Shown in pieces: positions 7,583-15,312 of a stretch of DNA of 41,208 nt. A program made the translations under genes and the position numbers. This DNA is from an uncultured Eggerthellaceae bacterium (GTDB lineage Bacteria > Actinomycetota > Coriobacteriia > Coriobacteriales > Eggerthellaceae): assembly GCA_910588095.1 (NCBI GenBank), contig CAJUQH010000006.1, forward strand, positions 1 to 41,208, given 5' to 3'. Under the pieces are notes generated by a model. The model made no database searches. It was given only the letters and a program-made list of their open reading frames with translations, and had not been told where the DNA came from. Numbering within the stretch: the first letter of the stretch is position 1; every line of letters begins with the position of its first letter.

Positions 7583-9037
7583 TCATACCAAATCGCGCAA
7601 GCTCGCCACCAGGGCGCGCCGCTGCTCGTTCAAGCCGTAATCGAGCCCCACGGGGTAGGTGTGGGGGTTCAGCATGCGCAGCTGGCTCTCGTCCAGCGTG
7701 GCCAGGCCTTCCGCCGCCCGAGCACGGGCTGCCATGGCAGAGCGCTCGCCAGGGGAGAGCACCGCCTTGCCGCCGCGCGCCAGGGGCGCCAGCAGCGTGG
7801 CGTAGCGCTTGCCCGACAGGTTCTTCTGGCGCAGGTCGTCCAGCGGGTCCACGATGACCTGCCGTTCGTCGGCGCCGTCCAGGGTGTCGAACACCATGTC
7901 GCCGGCGATGGTGCCGTCGTCATGGTAGTACCGGCGCACGTCCAGCACGCCGGGCAGCGTCAGCTTCGACACCGACTCCGATATCTTCAGCCGCTTGGCC
8001 CACGGCTCGCCCGGGCCCATGCGCGTGGCCGACAGCTTGTAGACGCCGCCCAAGGTGGGCTGGTCGAAGGCCGTGGCCAGCTTCGTGCCCACGCCGAACG
8101 ACGTGGCCGGAGCGCCCTCCCCCAAGATGGACTTGATGGTGTGCTCGTCCAGGTCGTTGGACAGCACGATGCCCACCTCGGCCAGGCCCGCCTCGTCGAG
8201 CTGAGCCCGCGCCCGCTTCGACAGCCAGGCCAGGTCGCCCGAGTCGATGCGGATGGCAGCCAGGCGCTCGCCGCGCTCGCGCATCTCGAGCCCTACGGTG
8301 ATGGCGTTGGCCACCCCCTGCTCGACGTCGTAGGTGTCCACCAGCAGCACGCAGTTGTTCGGCGCGATGCGGGCGTACTCGCGAAAGGCGGTCAGCTCGT
8401 CGGAAAAGCTCATCACCCAGGAGTGCGCGTGGGTGCCCGACACGGGTATGCCGAACAGCTTGCCCGCCAGCACGTCGGAGGTCGAGGCGCAGCCGCCCAC
8501 CACCGCCGCGCGGCTGGCCCACACGCCGCCGAGGCCCTGGGCCCGGCGCAAGCCGAACTCGGCCACGGGGCGCCCGTCGGCCGCCCGGCACACGCGCGCC
8601 GCCTTGGTGGCGATGAGCGTCTGGAAGTTCACGCAGTTGAGCAGCGCCGTCTCGAGCAGCTGGCATTCCATGATGGGCCCGGTGACGCGCACGATGGGCT
8701 CGTAGGGGAACACCGGAGTGCCCTCCAGCACCGCGTCGATGTCGCAGCTCAGGCTGAAGTCGGCCAGATAGCCCAGGAAGCCCTCGTGGAACAGCGGGCC
8801 GCCGCCCGGCGCCTCCAAGGTGCGCAGGTAAGCCAGGTCGTCGTCGGAGAAGCGGTAAGCGTCCACCATCTCGGCCAGCTGGGCCATGCCGCAGGCGACG
8901 GCGTAGCCGCCCGCGAACGGGTAGTCGCGGAAGTACATGGTGAAGCACGCCTGCTCATGGGTGCGCCCAGCCTCGTAGTAGCCCTGCGCCATGGTGAGCT
9001 GGTAAAGGTCGGTGAGCAGGGGGTAGCTCAAGCTCAC
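7583..9037 (-). CDS. pncB: Nicotinate phosphoribosyltransferase
   Basis: This 484-residue cytoplasmic enzyme converts nicotinate and PRPP to nicotinate mononucleotide, with ATP hydrolysis, in the Preiss-Handler NAD salvage route. Characteristic segments are LLTDLYQLTMAQGYY at the N-terminus, FRDYPFAGGYAVACG, EFGLRRAQG, STSDVLAGKLFGIPVSGTHAHSWVMSF (with the phosphorylatable His region), LLVDTYDVEQG and AIRIDSGDLAWLSKRAR. Length fits the long bacterial PncB2/NAPRT type. The start is GTG 9037, which overlaps the stop of ricT as GTGA, so translation is coupled. Confidence 0.95.
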   Translation of the reverse strand: MSLSYPLLTDLYQLTMAQGYYEAGRTHEQACFTMYFRDYPFAGGYAVACGMAQLAEMVDAYRFSDDDLAYLRTLEAPGGGPLFHEGFLGYLADFSLSCDIDAVLEGTPVFPYEPIVRVTGPIMECQLLETALLNCVNFQTLIATKAARVCRAADGRPVAEFGLRRAQGLGGVWASRAAVVGGCASTSDVLAGKLFGIPVSGTHAHSWVMSFSDELTAFREYARIAPNNCVLLVDTYDVEQGVANAITVGLEMRERGERLAAIRIDSGDLAWLSKRARAQLDEAGLAEVGIVLSNDLDEHTIKSILGEGAPATSFGVGTKLATAFDQPTLGGVYKLSATRMGPGEPWAKRLKISESVSKLTLPGVLDVRRYYHDDGTIAGDMVFDTLDGADERQVIVDPLDDLRQKNLSGKRYATLLAPLARGGKAVLSPGERSAMAARARAAEGLATLDESQLRMLNPHTYPVGLDYGLNEQRRALVASLRDLV

Positions 9038-10578
9038 TGGGCATCACGCCCTTGGCCCGCCGAACCGCCTTGGGCCGCACCGCCGCCCTGAGCCGGATTC
9101 GAGCCGCCGCCCGCTGCGCCGCCCTTGTGGGAGCGCCGCCGTCGGCGCCGCTGGCCCTGGGGCTTGCCGGAGCCCTGCCCCTGGCCGCGCCCCTCGCCCG
9201 CAGCCTGGCCTTGGGCCGCGCCGCCGCGCTTGCCGCCGTTGCTGCTGCCACCTTGGCCCTGGCCGCTGTTGCGCAGGCCCGACGAACGCTGCCCGGGGCG
9301 CGGGCCGCCCTTCGAGCCGTTGCCGTTGCCGCGCCCGCCTTCCTTGCGGGCAGAGGGCCGGCTGCGCTTGGTGCCGCCGTCGGCGCGCTGGCCACCGTCG
9401 CGGGATCCCTTGTCGGGCGCCACGGTCTGCTGCTTCTGGCCCTCGGCCGATATGGTGGTGGAGCGCCGGCGGCGCGGCTTGCGCGCGGGCGCCTGCTGAT
9501 CGGGCGCGGCGCTGCCGCCCGCCTTCCCGCCGCGACGGCGGTTGCGCGGCTTGCGGCTGCTGCTGCCAGCGCCCTCGTCGCGGCGCGACGCCTTGTCCTG
9601 GCGCGAGCGGCTGCCGGGCGTGCGGCGCACGGCCCCGGCCTCGGCCAGCTTGTCCGTGCCGGTGAACTGCGAGGTTATGAACGTGAGCGCATCGCCGTGC
9701 GGGCTGTGGTCCTGGTCGGCCAGGGCCTCCTCCCAGCCCTCGTCGGACACGACGCTCGGGCGCTTCCCTTCCTTGGGCTCCTCGAAGGCGGTCAGGGGCA
9801 CGCTCAGGGGCTTCTCGTCCTCACGGCTCAGCTTCACCGTCTCGCGAAGCACGTCGAGGTCGACCACCTTCGACTCCCCTTCGGGGGTGCGCACCTTGGC
9901 GCCGGCCTTGGGCGCACGCTGCTTGAAGTCCTTGTATGCCTCGTACTCGTAGCGCAGGCAGCACATGAGGCGCCCGCACACGCCCGATATCTTCTGCGGG
10001 TTCAGCGAGAGGTCCTGTTCCTTGGCCATGCGGATGGACACCGGGCAGAACTCGCCGCCCATGCGCTTGCAGCACAGCTCCTGGCCGCAATGGCCCAGGC
10101 CGCCCACCATGCGCGCCTCGTCGCGGACGCCTATCTGGCGCATGTCGATGCGCACGTGGAAGCGGGCCGCCAGCTTGCGCACCAGCTCGCGGAAGTCGAC
10201 GCGCTCCTCGGCCTCGAAGTAGAACACGGCCTTGTCGCCATCGAGCAGGAACTCCACCGCCACCGGGTGCATGTCCTCGTTGGCCTCGGCCGCCATCTCC
10301 TTGAACACGGGCAGCGCCTCGCGGCCGCGCTCCTCCATCTCGGCAGCGGCTTCCTCGTCTTCGTCGGTGGCCAGGCGCAGCACCGGCTTGAGCGGGCTCT
10401 TGAGCGCCTTCACCTGGGCGTCGTCCACCTCGAACGGCTCGCCAACGGCGCGGCCGAACTCCATGCCACGGGTGGTCTGCACCACCACGGCGTCTTGGTC
10501 TGCTATCTCGAGCTCGCCCGGGTCGAACCACAGGGCGCGCGGGTTATGGGCAAGGCTGACCGGTACGACCCGAGCCAT
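9034..10578 (-). CDS. ricT: RicT/YaaT (PSP1-domain) protein with long Arg/Gly/Gln-rich tail
   Basis: Residues 1-280 match the PSP1/YaaT family. The Cys motif is seen in GHCGQELCCKRMGGEFCPVSI and GVCGRLMCCLRYE. In Bacillus, RicT works with RicA and RicF in a cluster-carrying complex that assists RNase Y in mRNA processing. No ricA or ricF is in this window. Adjacency to holB and tmk matches Firmicutes gene order. Unusually, residues from about 310 to 514 form a basic, low-complexity tail (QRRRRRRSHKGG, repeated GGSSNGGKRGG/GQGQG). It looks disordered and RNA-binding-like, and is about as large as half the usual protein. ATG 10578 has AGAGG upstream and overlaps the end of holB by 35 bp. Confidence 0.9.
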   Translation of the reverse strand: MARVVPVSLAHNPRALWFDPGELEIADQDAVVVQTTRGMEFGRAVGEPFEVDDAQVKALKSPLKPVLRLATDEDEEAAAEMEERGREALPVFKEMAAEANEDMHPVAVEFLLDGDKAVFYFEAEERVDFRELVRKLAARFHVRIDMRQIGVRDEARMVGGLGHCGQELCCKRMGGEFCPVSIRMAKEQDLSLNPQKISGVCGRLMCCLRYEYEAYKDFKQRAPKAGAKVRTPEGESKVVDLDVLRETVKLSREDEKPLSVPLTAFEEPKEGKRPSVVSDEGWEEALADQDHSPHGDALTFITSQFTGTDKLAEAGAVRRTPGSRSRQDKASRRDEGAGSSSRKPRNRRRGGKAGGSAAPDQQAPARKPRRRRSTTISAEGQKQQTVAPDKGSRDGGQRADGGTKRSRPSARKEGGRGNGNGSKGGPRPGQRSSGLRNSGQGQGGSSNGGKRGGAAQGQAAGEGRGQGQGSGKPQGQRRRRRRSHKGGAAGGGSNPAQGGGAAQGGSAGQGRDAQ

Positions 10579-11713
10579 TCAAGACCTCTTTCACTTCGAA
10601 GAGCAACGCGTCAAGGCACGTTTCTGGGGATACATTATAGGCGATGGCCTGGTTGCAGCGGCCCACGGCGGCCAAAGCGCATGCAAGCTGCGCTTCGTCG
10701 GCCCGGGCCGCGGCCGCCTCGATGGCATCGCGCGCGTCGGTGTTCACCACCAGCTCGGGCGTGCCGGCGCGGGTGGCCAGCACGTCGCGCAGCCACGAGG
10801 CCACGATGGCCGTGGTCTGGCGCAGGCCCTCGCGCGTCTTGGCGGTGAGCTGGCGCTTGTGGCGCGCCTCCACCTGGCGCAGGGCCGACTTCGCCAGGAA
10901 GTCGGAGTTCTCGGCCAGCTCGGCCTCCTGCAGGGCGCGCATCTCGTCGAGCGGCGCCTTGGACATGTCCAGCAGCCGCCGCACGTAGCCCACCACGTCC
11001 CAGCTGTCGGCCACGGCCAGCGACTCCAATATGGACAGCACCTCAGTGCGGAAGGCCAGGCGCTCGTTGCCCGCCGCCTTCAGGAACTCCACGGCGCCGG
11101 TGATGGAGCCGCCGCACGCCTCGATGGCCATGCGGGCCTGCTCGATGGACGCGCCGGTGTTCTGCCGCACGATGCCCGCGGCCTCGGCCACTGGTATGTG
11201 GCGGAACGGCACCACCTGGCAGCGCGACACGATGGTGGGCAGCACGGCCTCGCGAGTGCGGCCCAGCAGGATGAGCACCACGCCGGGCGGGGGCTCCTCG
11301 AGCGTCTTGAGGAAGGCGTTGGCCGCCGCGGTGCCCAGGGCGTCCACGCGGTCGAGGATGTACACCTTGCGCTTGGCCTGGATGGGCGCCAGCGCGGTGT
11401 CGGCCATTATCTCGCGCACCTGCTCGATGAGGTAGCCGTTGGCGCCGGCCGGGGCGTAGAAGCGCACGTCGGGGTGCTTGCGCCGCATGACGCGGCCGCA
11501 TTCCTGGCACGCGCCGCAGCTGCCGCCGCGCGGGCCGCTCGGGCCCTTGGGGCACAGCAGCGCCTGGGCCAGGGCGTAGGCGGCCAGGGTCTTGTTGGAG
11601 CCGGCCGGCCCCGTGAACAGGTAGGCATGGGTGACCGACTCGCGCACCACGCTCTTGCGCAGGAAGTCGCGCACCTGGGGCTGGCCGAGGATGTTCTCGA
11701 AGGCGTCAGCCAC
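10544..11713 (-). CDS. holB: DNA polymerase III subunit delta'
   Basis: A 389-residue AAA+ clamp-loader subunit. From GTG 11713, the P-loop GPAGSNKT is at 35-42. The zinc-binding cysteines are C54, C66, C69 and C72 (LLCPKG...SCGACQEC). A sensor segment KVYILDRVDALGTAAANAFLKTLEEPP and the SRC motif (TIVSRCQVVPF) follow. It loads the beta clamp with delta and tau/gamma. The GTG start was chosen because it begins the conserved ADAFENILGQPQ and overlaps the tmk stop by 8 nt. The open frame upstream of it is only a mirror of tmk. Confidence 0.93.
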   Translation of the reverse strand: MADAFENILGQPQVRDFLRKSVVRESVTHAYLFTGPAGSNKTLAAYALAQALLCPKGPSGPRGGSCGACQECGRVMRRKHPDVRFYAPAGANGYLIEQVREIMADTALAPIQAKRKVYILDRVDALGTAAANAFLKTLEEPPPGVVLILLGRTREAVLPTIVSRCQVVPFRHIPVAEAAGIVRQNTGASIEQARMAIEACGGSITGAVEFLKAAGNERLAFRTEVLSILESLAVADSWDVVGYVRRLLDMSKAPLDEMRALQEAELAENSDFLAKSALRQVEARHKRQLTAKTREGLRQTTAIVASWLRDVLATRAGTPELVVNTDARDAIEAAAARADEAQLACALAAVGRCNQAIAYNVSPETCLDALLFEVKEVLNGSGRTGQPCP

Positions 11714-12440
11714 GGGCGGCGCCCCCTTCCGCGGGCGCGGCAGGCCGGGGGGCGGCGTCGGCGCTGGCGCAAGGCCCAGCGCCAGCCTCGCCTTCCGCGG
11801 GCGCGCCCCCATCGCCGAGCCAGGGGAACAGGTCGGCCACGGCCTGGGCCACAGCCTGGGCGGTCGCCTCGCAGCTGCCCGACGAGTCCACCACGCGCAC
11901 GCGGATCGGCTCGTCGGCCGCCAAGGCGCCGAAGCCCTCGGCCACGCGGCCGTGGAACCCCTCGCCCGCCAGCTCGAGCCGGTCAGCGGCGGCCACCTGG
12001 GCGGCGCGGTGCAGCCCCTCGTCGGGAGCGCCGCATACCATGAGCAGCGTGCGGTCGGGCACGAGCCCCCCGGTGGCGAAGGCGTTGGCCGCATCGACGG
12101 ATTCGCGCGGCAGGCCGCGGCCGTAGGCCTGGTAGGCCACCGTGGAGTCGGCGAAGCGGTCGCACAGAACCACGGCCCCGCGGCCCAGGGCCGGCGCTAT
12201 GACCTCGTCGACCAGCTGCGCGCGGGCCGCCTCGTAGATGAGCAGCTCGGCGCGGTCGGAGAGCCCGGCGTTGGCCGGGTCGAGCACGAGCGCGCGCAGG
12301 GCCTCGCCCACCGCGGTGCCGCCGGGTTCGCGCAGGCACAGCACCTCGAGCCCGTGGGCGCGCAGCCGCTCGGCCAGAAGGCCGATGTGGGTCGACTTGC
12401 CGGTGCCGTCGGCGCCTTCGAAGGTCACGAACGTGCCCAT
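11706..12440 (-). CDS. tmk: Thymidylate kinase
   Basis: This 244-residue enzyme phosphorylates dTMP to dTDP. The P-loop FEGADGTGKST is at residues 7-17, followed by LREPGGTAVGEALR (DR/EPGGT motif), ELLIYEAARAQ, and the DRFADSTVAYQAYGRGLP lid/substrate segment. The last 35 or so residues are an Ala/Pro/Gly-rich extension not needed for the fold. It starts 7 nt after the malic enzyme stop and overlaps holB, so it belongs to the same transcript. With ThyX elsewhere in the window, it covers the dUMP-to-dTDP route. Confidence 0.95.
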   Translation of the reverse strand: MGTFVTFEGADGTGKSTHIGLLAERLRAHGLEVLCLREPGGTAVGEALRALVLDPANAGLSDRAELLIYEAARAQLVDEVIAPALGRGAVVLCDRFADSTVAYQAYGRGLPRESVDAANAFATGGLVPDRTLLMVCGAPDEGLHRAAQVAAADRLELAGEGFHGRVAEGFGALAADEPIRVRVVDSSGSCEATAQAVAQAVADLFPWLGDGGAPAEGEAGAGPCASADAAPRPAAPAEGGAARG

Positions 12441-12447
12441 GGGGCCC

Positions 12448-13629
12448 CTAGCCGCGCTTCTCGGCGCCGGCGCAGGCGCGCACGGCCTCGGCCACGGCGT
12501 CGGCGGCGCGCGGGTCGAACGGATCGGGGATGATGAAGTCGGCCGACAGCTCGTCGTCGGGCACCAGCGCCGCGAGCGCCTTGGCCGCCGCCAGCTTCAT
12601 GGGCTCGGTGATGCGCTCGGCGCGGGCCTGCAGCGCGCCCTTGAATATGCCCGGGAACGCGATGACGTTGTTCACCTGGTTGGGGAAGTCGCTGCGACCG
12701 GTGCCGACCACCGCCGCGCCGGCGGCCTTGGCCTCGTCGGGGAATATCTCGGGCGTGGGGTTCGCCATGGCGAACACGATGGCCCCCGGCGCCATCGACC
12801 GCACCATGTCCTGGCTCACCACGCCCGGGGCCGACACGCCCACCAGCACGTCGGCGCCCACCAGCGCATCGGCCAGCGTGCCCTGCGCGTCCTCCAGGTT
12901 CGTCACGGCCAGCATGGCGCGCTGGGCGTCGTTCAGGCTCGGGTTGGCCGAGCTCACGATGCCGTCGATGTCGCAGAGCGTCACGTGCTCGAAGCCGTAG
13001 GCTAGAAGCAGCTTGGCTATGGCGATGCCGGCGCTGCCCGCGCCGTTGATGACCACGCGGCATTCCGGGGCGCCCTTGCCCACCAGGCGCAGCGCGTTGA
13101 TAATGCCCGACAGCACCACGATGGCGGTGCCGTGCTGGTCGTCATGGAACACCGGTATGTCCAGCGCCTCGTTCAGGCGCTCCTCGATCTCGAAGCAGCG
13201 GGGCGCGGCTATGTCCTCGAGGTTGATGCCGCCGAACACCGGCGCCAGCTGGATGCAGGCGCGCACTATCTCGTCGGTATCCTGGGTGTCCAGGCAGATG
13301 GGGAACGCGTCCACGCCGCCGAACGCCTTGAACAGCGCCGCCTTCCCTTCCATGACGGGCAGCGCCGCCGTCGGGCCGATGTTGCCCAGGCCAAGCACTG
13401 CGCTGCCGTCGGTGACCACGGCCACGGTGTTGCCCTTGATCGTGCACTCGTAGGCGGCTTGCGCGTCAGCGGCTATGCGCTTGCAGGGCTCGGCTACGCC
13501 GGGCGTGTAGGCCAGCGCCAGGTCGCGCCGCCCGTCCAGCGGGCACTTGGGGGCCACGGCCAGCTTGCCGCGCCACTGGCGGTGCAGGCTCAGCGACTCG
13601 TCGGCCAACGAGGTGCGTTCATCAGTCAT
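12448..13629 (-). CDS. NAD(P)-dependent malic enzyme
   Basis: The 393-residue short bacterial malic enzyme decarboxylates malate oxidatively to pyruvate. Motifs: LALAYTPGVAEPC, IKGNTVAVVTDGSAVLGLGNIGP, GINLEDIAAPRCFEIE, IPVFHDDQHGTAIVVL (metal/substrate) and the Rossmann VVINGAGSAGIAIAKLL; the C-terminus contains FAMANPTPEIFPDEA and NNVIAFPGIFKGAL. Cofactor preference cannot be read from the sequence. ATG 13629 has GGAGG about 9 nt upstream. The frame extends 21 codons further upstream without a supporting site. It heads the minus-strand train that includes tmk-holB-ricT, and it is divergent from fumarase. Confidence 0.94.
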   Translation of the reverse strand: MTDERTSLADESLSLHRQWRGKLAVAPKCPLDGRRDLALAYTPGVAEPCKRIAADAQAAYECTIKGNTVAVVTDGSAVLGLGNIGPTAALPVMEGKAALFKAFGGVDAFPICLDTQDTDEIVRACIQLAPVFGGINLEDIAAPRCFEIEERLNEALDIPVFHDDQHGTAIVVLSGIINALRLVGKGAPECRVVINGAGSAGIAIAKLLLAYGFEHVTLCDIDGIVSSANPSLNDAQRAMLAVTNLEDAQGTLADALVGADVLVGVSAPGVVSQDMVRSMAPGAIVFAMANPTPEIFPDEAKAAGAAVVGTGRSDFPNQVNNVIAFPGIFKGALQARAERITEPMKLAAAKALAALVPDDELSADFIIPDPFDPRAADAVAEAVRACAGAEKRG

Positions 13630-13700
13630 AGGGGCATCCTCCACAGGGTATCTCAGGGCGCCGGCTGCGGCGCCGCGGAAAGCTTCTCGCATACCTGCCT

Positions 13701-13708
13701 ATTGTATA
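13701..13708 (-). promoter_or_regulatory. Candidate -10 element for malic enzyme operon
   Basis: On the minus strand this reads TATACAAT, containing TACAAT, about 72 nt upstream of the malic enzyme ATG. No clear -35 element was found. Confidence 0.4.
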
Positions 13709-13750
13709 CCTTCGGCCCGATTCCGCAGCCCTTCCGGGCCTCAAAGCGCC

Positions 13751-13756
13751 TATACT
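13751..13756 (+). promoter_or_regulatory. Candidate -10 element for fumarase genes
   Basis: TATACT lies 70 nt upstream of the fumarase alpha ATG, in the divergent promoter region. The -35 is not obvious. Confidence 0.4.
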
Positions 13757-13773
13757 GCACACTAGGTTACTTT

Positions 13774-13799
13774 GCCCGCTGCTGTTCGTTGGAGCGGGC
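13774..13799 (+). other. Leader hairpin upstream of fumarase alpha
   Basis: GCCCGCT (13774-13780) pairs perfectly with AGCGGGC (13793-13799) across a 12-nt loop, inside the predicted 5' leader. There is no T-tract. It could influence translation or RNA stability. Confidence 0.3.
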
Positions 13800-13826
13800 T
13801 CTTGCACGGAAAGAAGCTCTGCCCTC

Positions 13827-14744
13827 ATGCACGAACCTGCGCACGAACCTCCCTCGGCCGCCTCCGACGACGACCCCCTTTCCCCGCATTCCATAAGCGA
13901 AGCCGTCTACCGCGCCATACGCCGCTGCGCCATCGAGCTGCGCCCCGACTACCTGCGCGCGCTCGAAGAGGCCTGCGTTGCCGCGGAAGCCTCCGACGGG
14001 CCCCATGCCCAGCGCGCGGCCCGCATCATGGGCAGCATCGCCGAGAACGCCCGCATCGGGCTGGCCGACGGCGTGCCCATCTGCCAGGACACCGGCACGG
14101 TGTGGGTGTGCCTGGAAGCCGGCCCCGACGTGGCCGTGCCCGGCAACGCCTTCGCCGCCGTCGACGACGCGGTGGCCCGCGCCTACCGCGACGGAAAGCT
14201 GCGCATGTCGGTGGTGCGCGATGCCCTGTTCGACCGCTCGAACACCGGCACGAACGCCCCGGCCTTCTGCGAGGTGCGCCTGGTGCCCGAGCCTGGCGCG
14301 CGCCTGCACGTGCTGCTGAAGGGCGGTGGGTCCGACAACGCGTCGCGCGTGGTCATGCTGCCGCCGGGCGCCGGAACTGCCGGCGTCATCGACGCGGTGG
14401 TGGATTGCGTGCGCGAGAAGGCGGCCAACGCCTGCCCGCCGCTCGTGGTGGGCGTGGGCGTGGGCGGCACCTTCGACAAGGTGGCTGGCCTGGCCAAGCA
14501 TGCGCTGCTGCGCGAGGTGGGAAGCCCCGCCCGCAACGCCCGCGCGGCCTACTTCGAAGACGAGCTCACCGAGCGCGTGAACGCCCTCGGGCTGGGGCCT
14601 GGGGCCCTAGGCGGCGCCCCGACGGCGCTGGCCGTGCACGTCGAGACGGCCCCCTGCCACATAGCCGCGCTGCCCGTGGCGGTGAACATGGGGTGCTGCG
14701 CCATGCGATCGGCCACCATCGAGCTGGTAGGAGGTACGCGATGA
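13827..14744 (+). CDS. Class I fumarate hydratase (or L-tartrate dehydratase), alpha subunit
   Basis: This 305-residue subunit belongs to the iron-sulfur-dependent fumarase/tartrate dehydratase family, which interconverts malate and fumarate. Evidence: GVPICQDTGTVWVCLEAG with the first cluster cysteine, NTGTNAPAFCEVRLVP, LLKGGGSDNASRVVMLPPG, VGVGVGGTFDKVAGLAKHALLREVG and a late VNMGCCAMRSATIEL. The beta subunit follows with an ATGA overlap. Fumarase is preferred over tartrate dehydratase because malic enzyme is divergent from it, but sequence alone does not settle it. The ribosome site before ATG 13827 is weak (GGAAAG, distant). Confidence 0.88.
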   Translation: MHEPAHEPPSAASDDDPLSPHSISEAVYRAIRRCAIELRPDYLRALEEACVAAEASDGPHAQRAARIMGSIAENARIGLADGVPICQDTGTVWVCLEAGPDVAVPGNAFAAVDDAVARAYRDGKLRMSVVRDALFDRSNTGTNAPAFCEVRLVPEPGARLHVLLKGGGSDNASRVVMLPPGAGTAGVIDAVVDCVREKAANACPPLVVGVGVGGTFDKVAGLAKHALLREVGSPARNARAAYFEDELTERVNALGLGPGALGGAPTALAVHVETAPCHIAALPVAVNMGCCAMRSATIELVGGTR

Positions 14745-15289
14745 GCGCCGTGGAGCTGGCCTTTCCCTGCCCGCGCGAGGAACTGGCCCGCCTTGCCGCG
14801 GGCGACGAGGTGCTGCTGTCGGGCACCCTGTACACCATGCGCGATGCCGGGCACCAGCGGGCGCTGGAATGCCTCGAGCGCGACGGGCGCCTGCCCTTCG
14901 GCCTGGACGGCCAGGTGCTGTTCTACGCCGGGCCCACGCCAGCGGCTGCGGGGCGACCCTTGGGGTCGGTGGGCCCCACCACCGCCAGCCGCATGGACTT
15001 CGCTGCGCCGGCGCTGTTCGAGGCGGGCGTGACGGCCTGCATCGGCAAGGGCAAGCGCTCGCCAGCCGTGGTGGAGGCGTGTCGCGCCACCGGCAGCGTG
15101 TACTTCGCCGCCGTAGGGGGCATCGCCGCGCTGCTGGCGCGCCACGTGACGGCCAGCGACCTGGTGGCCTGGGACGACCTGGGCACCGAGGCGCTGCGGC
15201 GCCTCACCGTGGACAAGCTGCCGGTCTACGTGGCGGTGGATGCCGCCGGACGCGACCTCTACCGCGAGATAGAGCAGCAAGCCAGCTGA
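14741..15289 (+). CDS. Class I fumarate hydratase (or tartrate dehydratase), beta subunit
   Basis: This 182-residue partner completes the enzyme's active site. Segments GDEVLLSGTLYTMRDAGHQRALE, GQVLFYAGPTPA, VGPTTASRMDFAAPALFEAG (the GPTTSxRM signature) and ACIGKGKRSPAVVEACR are typical. ATG 14741 overlaps the alpha stop as ATGA and has GGAGG 7-8 nt upstream, which fixes the start. It ends 23 nt before the convergent topoisomerase stop, and no strong terminator is seen between them. Confidence 0.9.
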   Translation: MSAVELAFPCPREELARLAAGDEVLLSGTLYTMRDAGHQRALECLERDGRLPFGLDGQVLFYAGPTPAAAGRPLGSVGPTTASRMDFAAPALFEAGVTACIGKGKRSPAVVEACRATGSVYFAAVGGIAALLARHVTASDLVAWDDLGTEALRRLTVDKLPVYVAVDAAGRDLYREIEQQAS

Positions 15290-15312
15290 GGCCGACCCGC
15301 CGGACGGCAAGG

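Noticed and set aside
10600..12040. Long plus-strand frames opposite holB and tmk
   Set aside because: Their translation is His/Arg/Gly/Ala-rich without motifs; they mirror the GC-rich codons of the real minus-strand genes.
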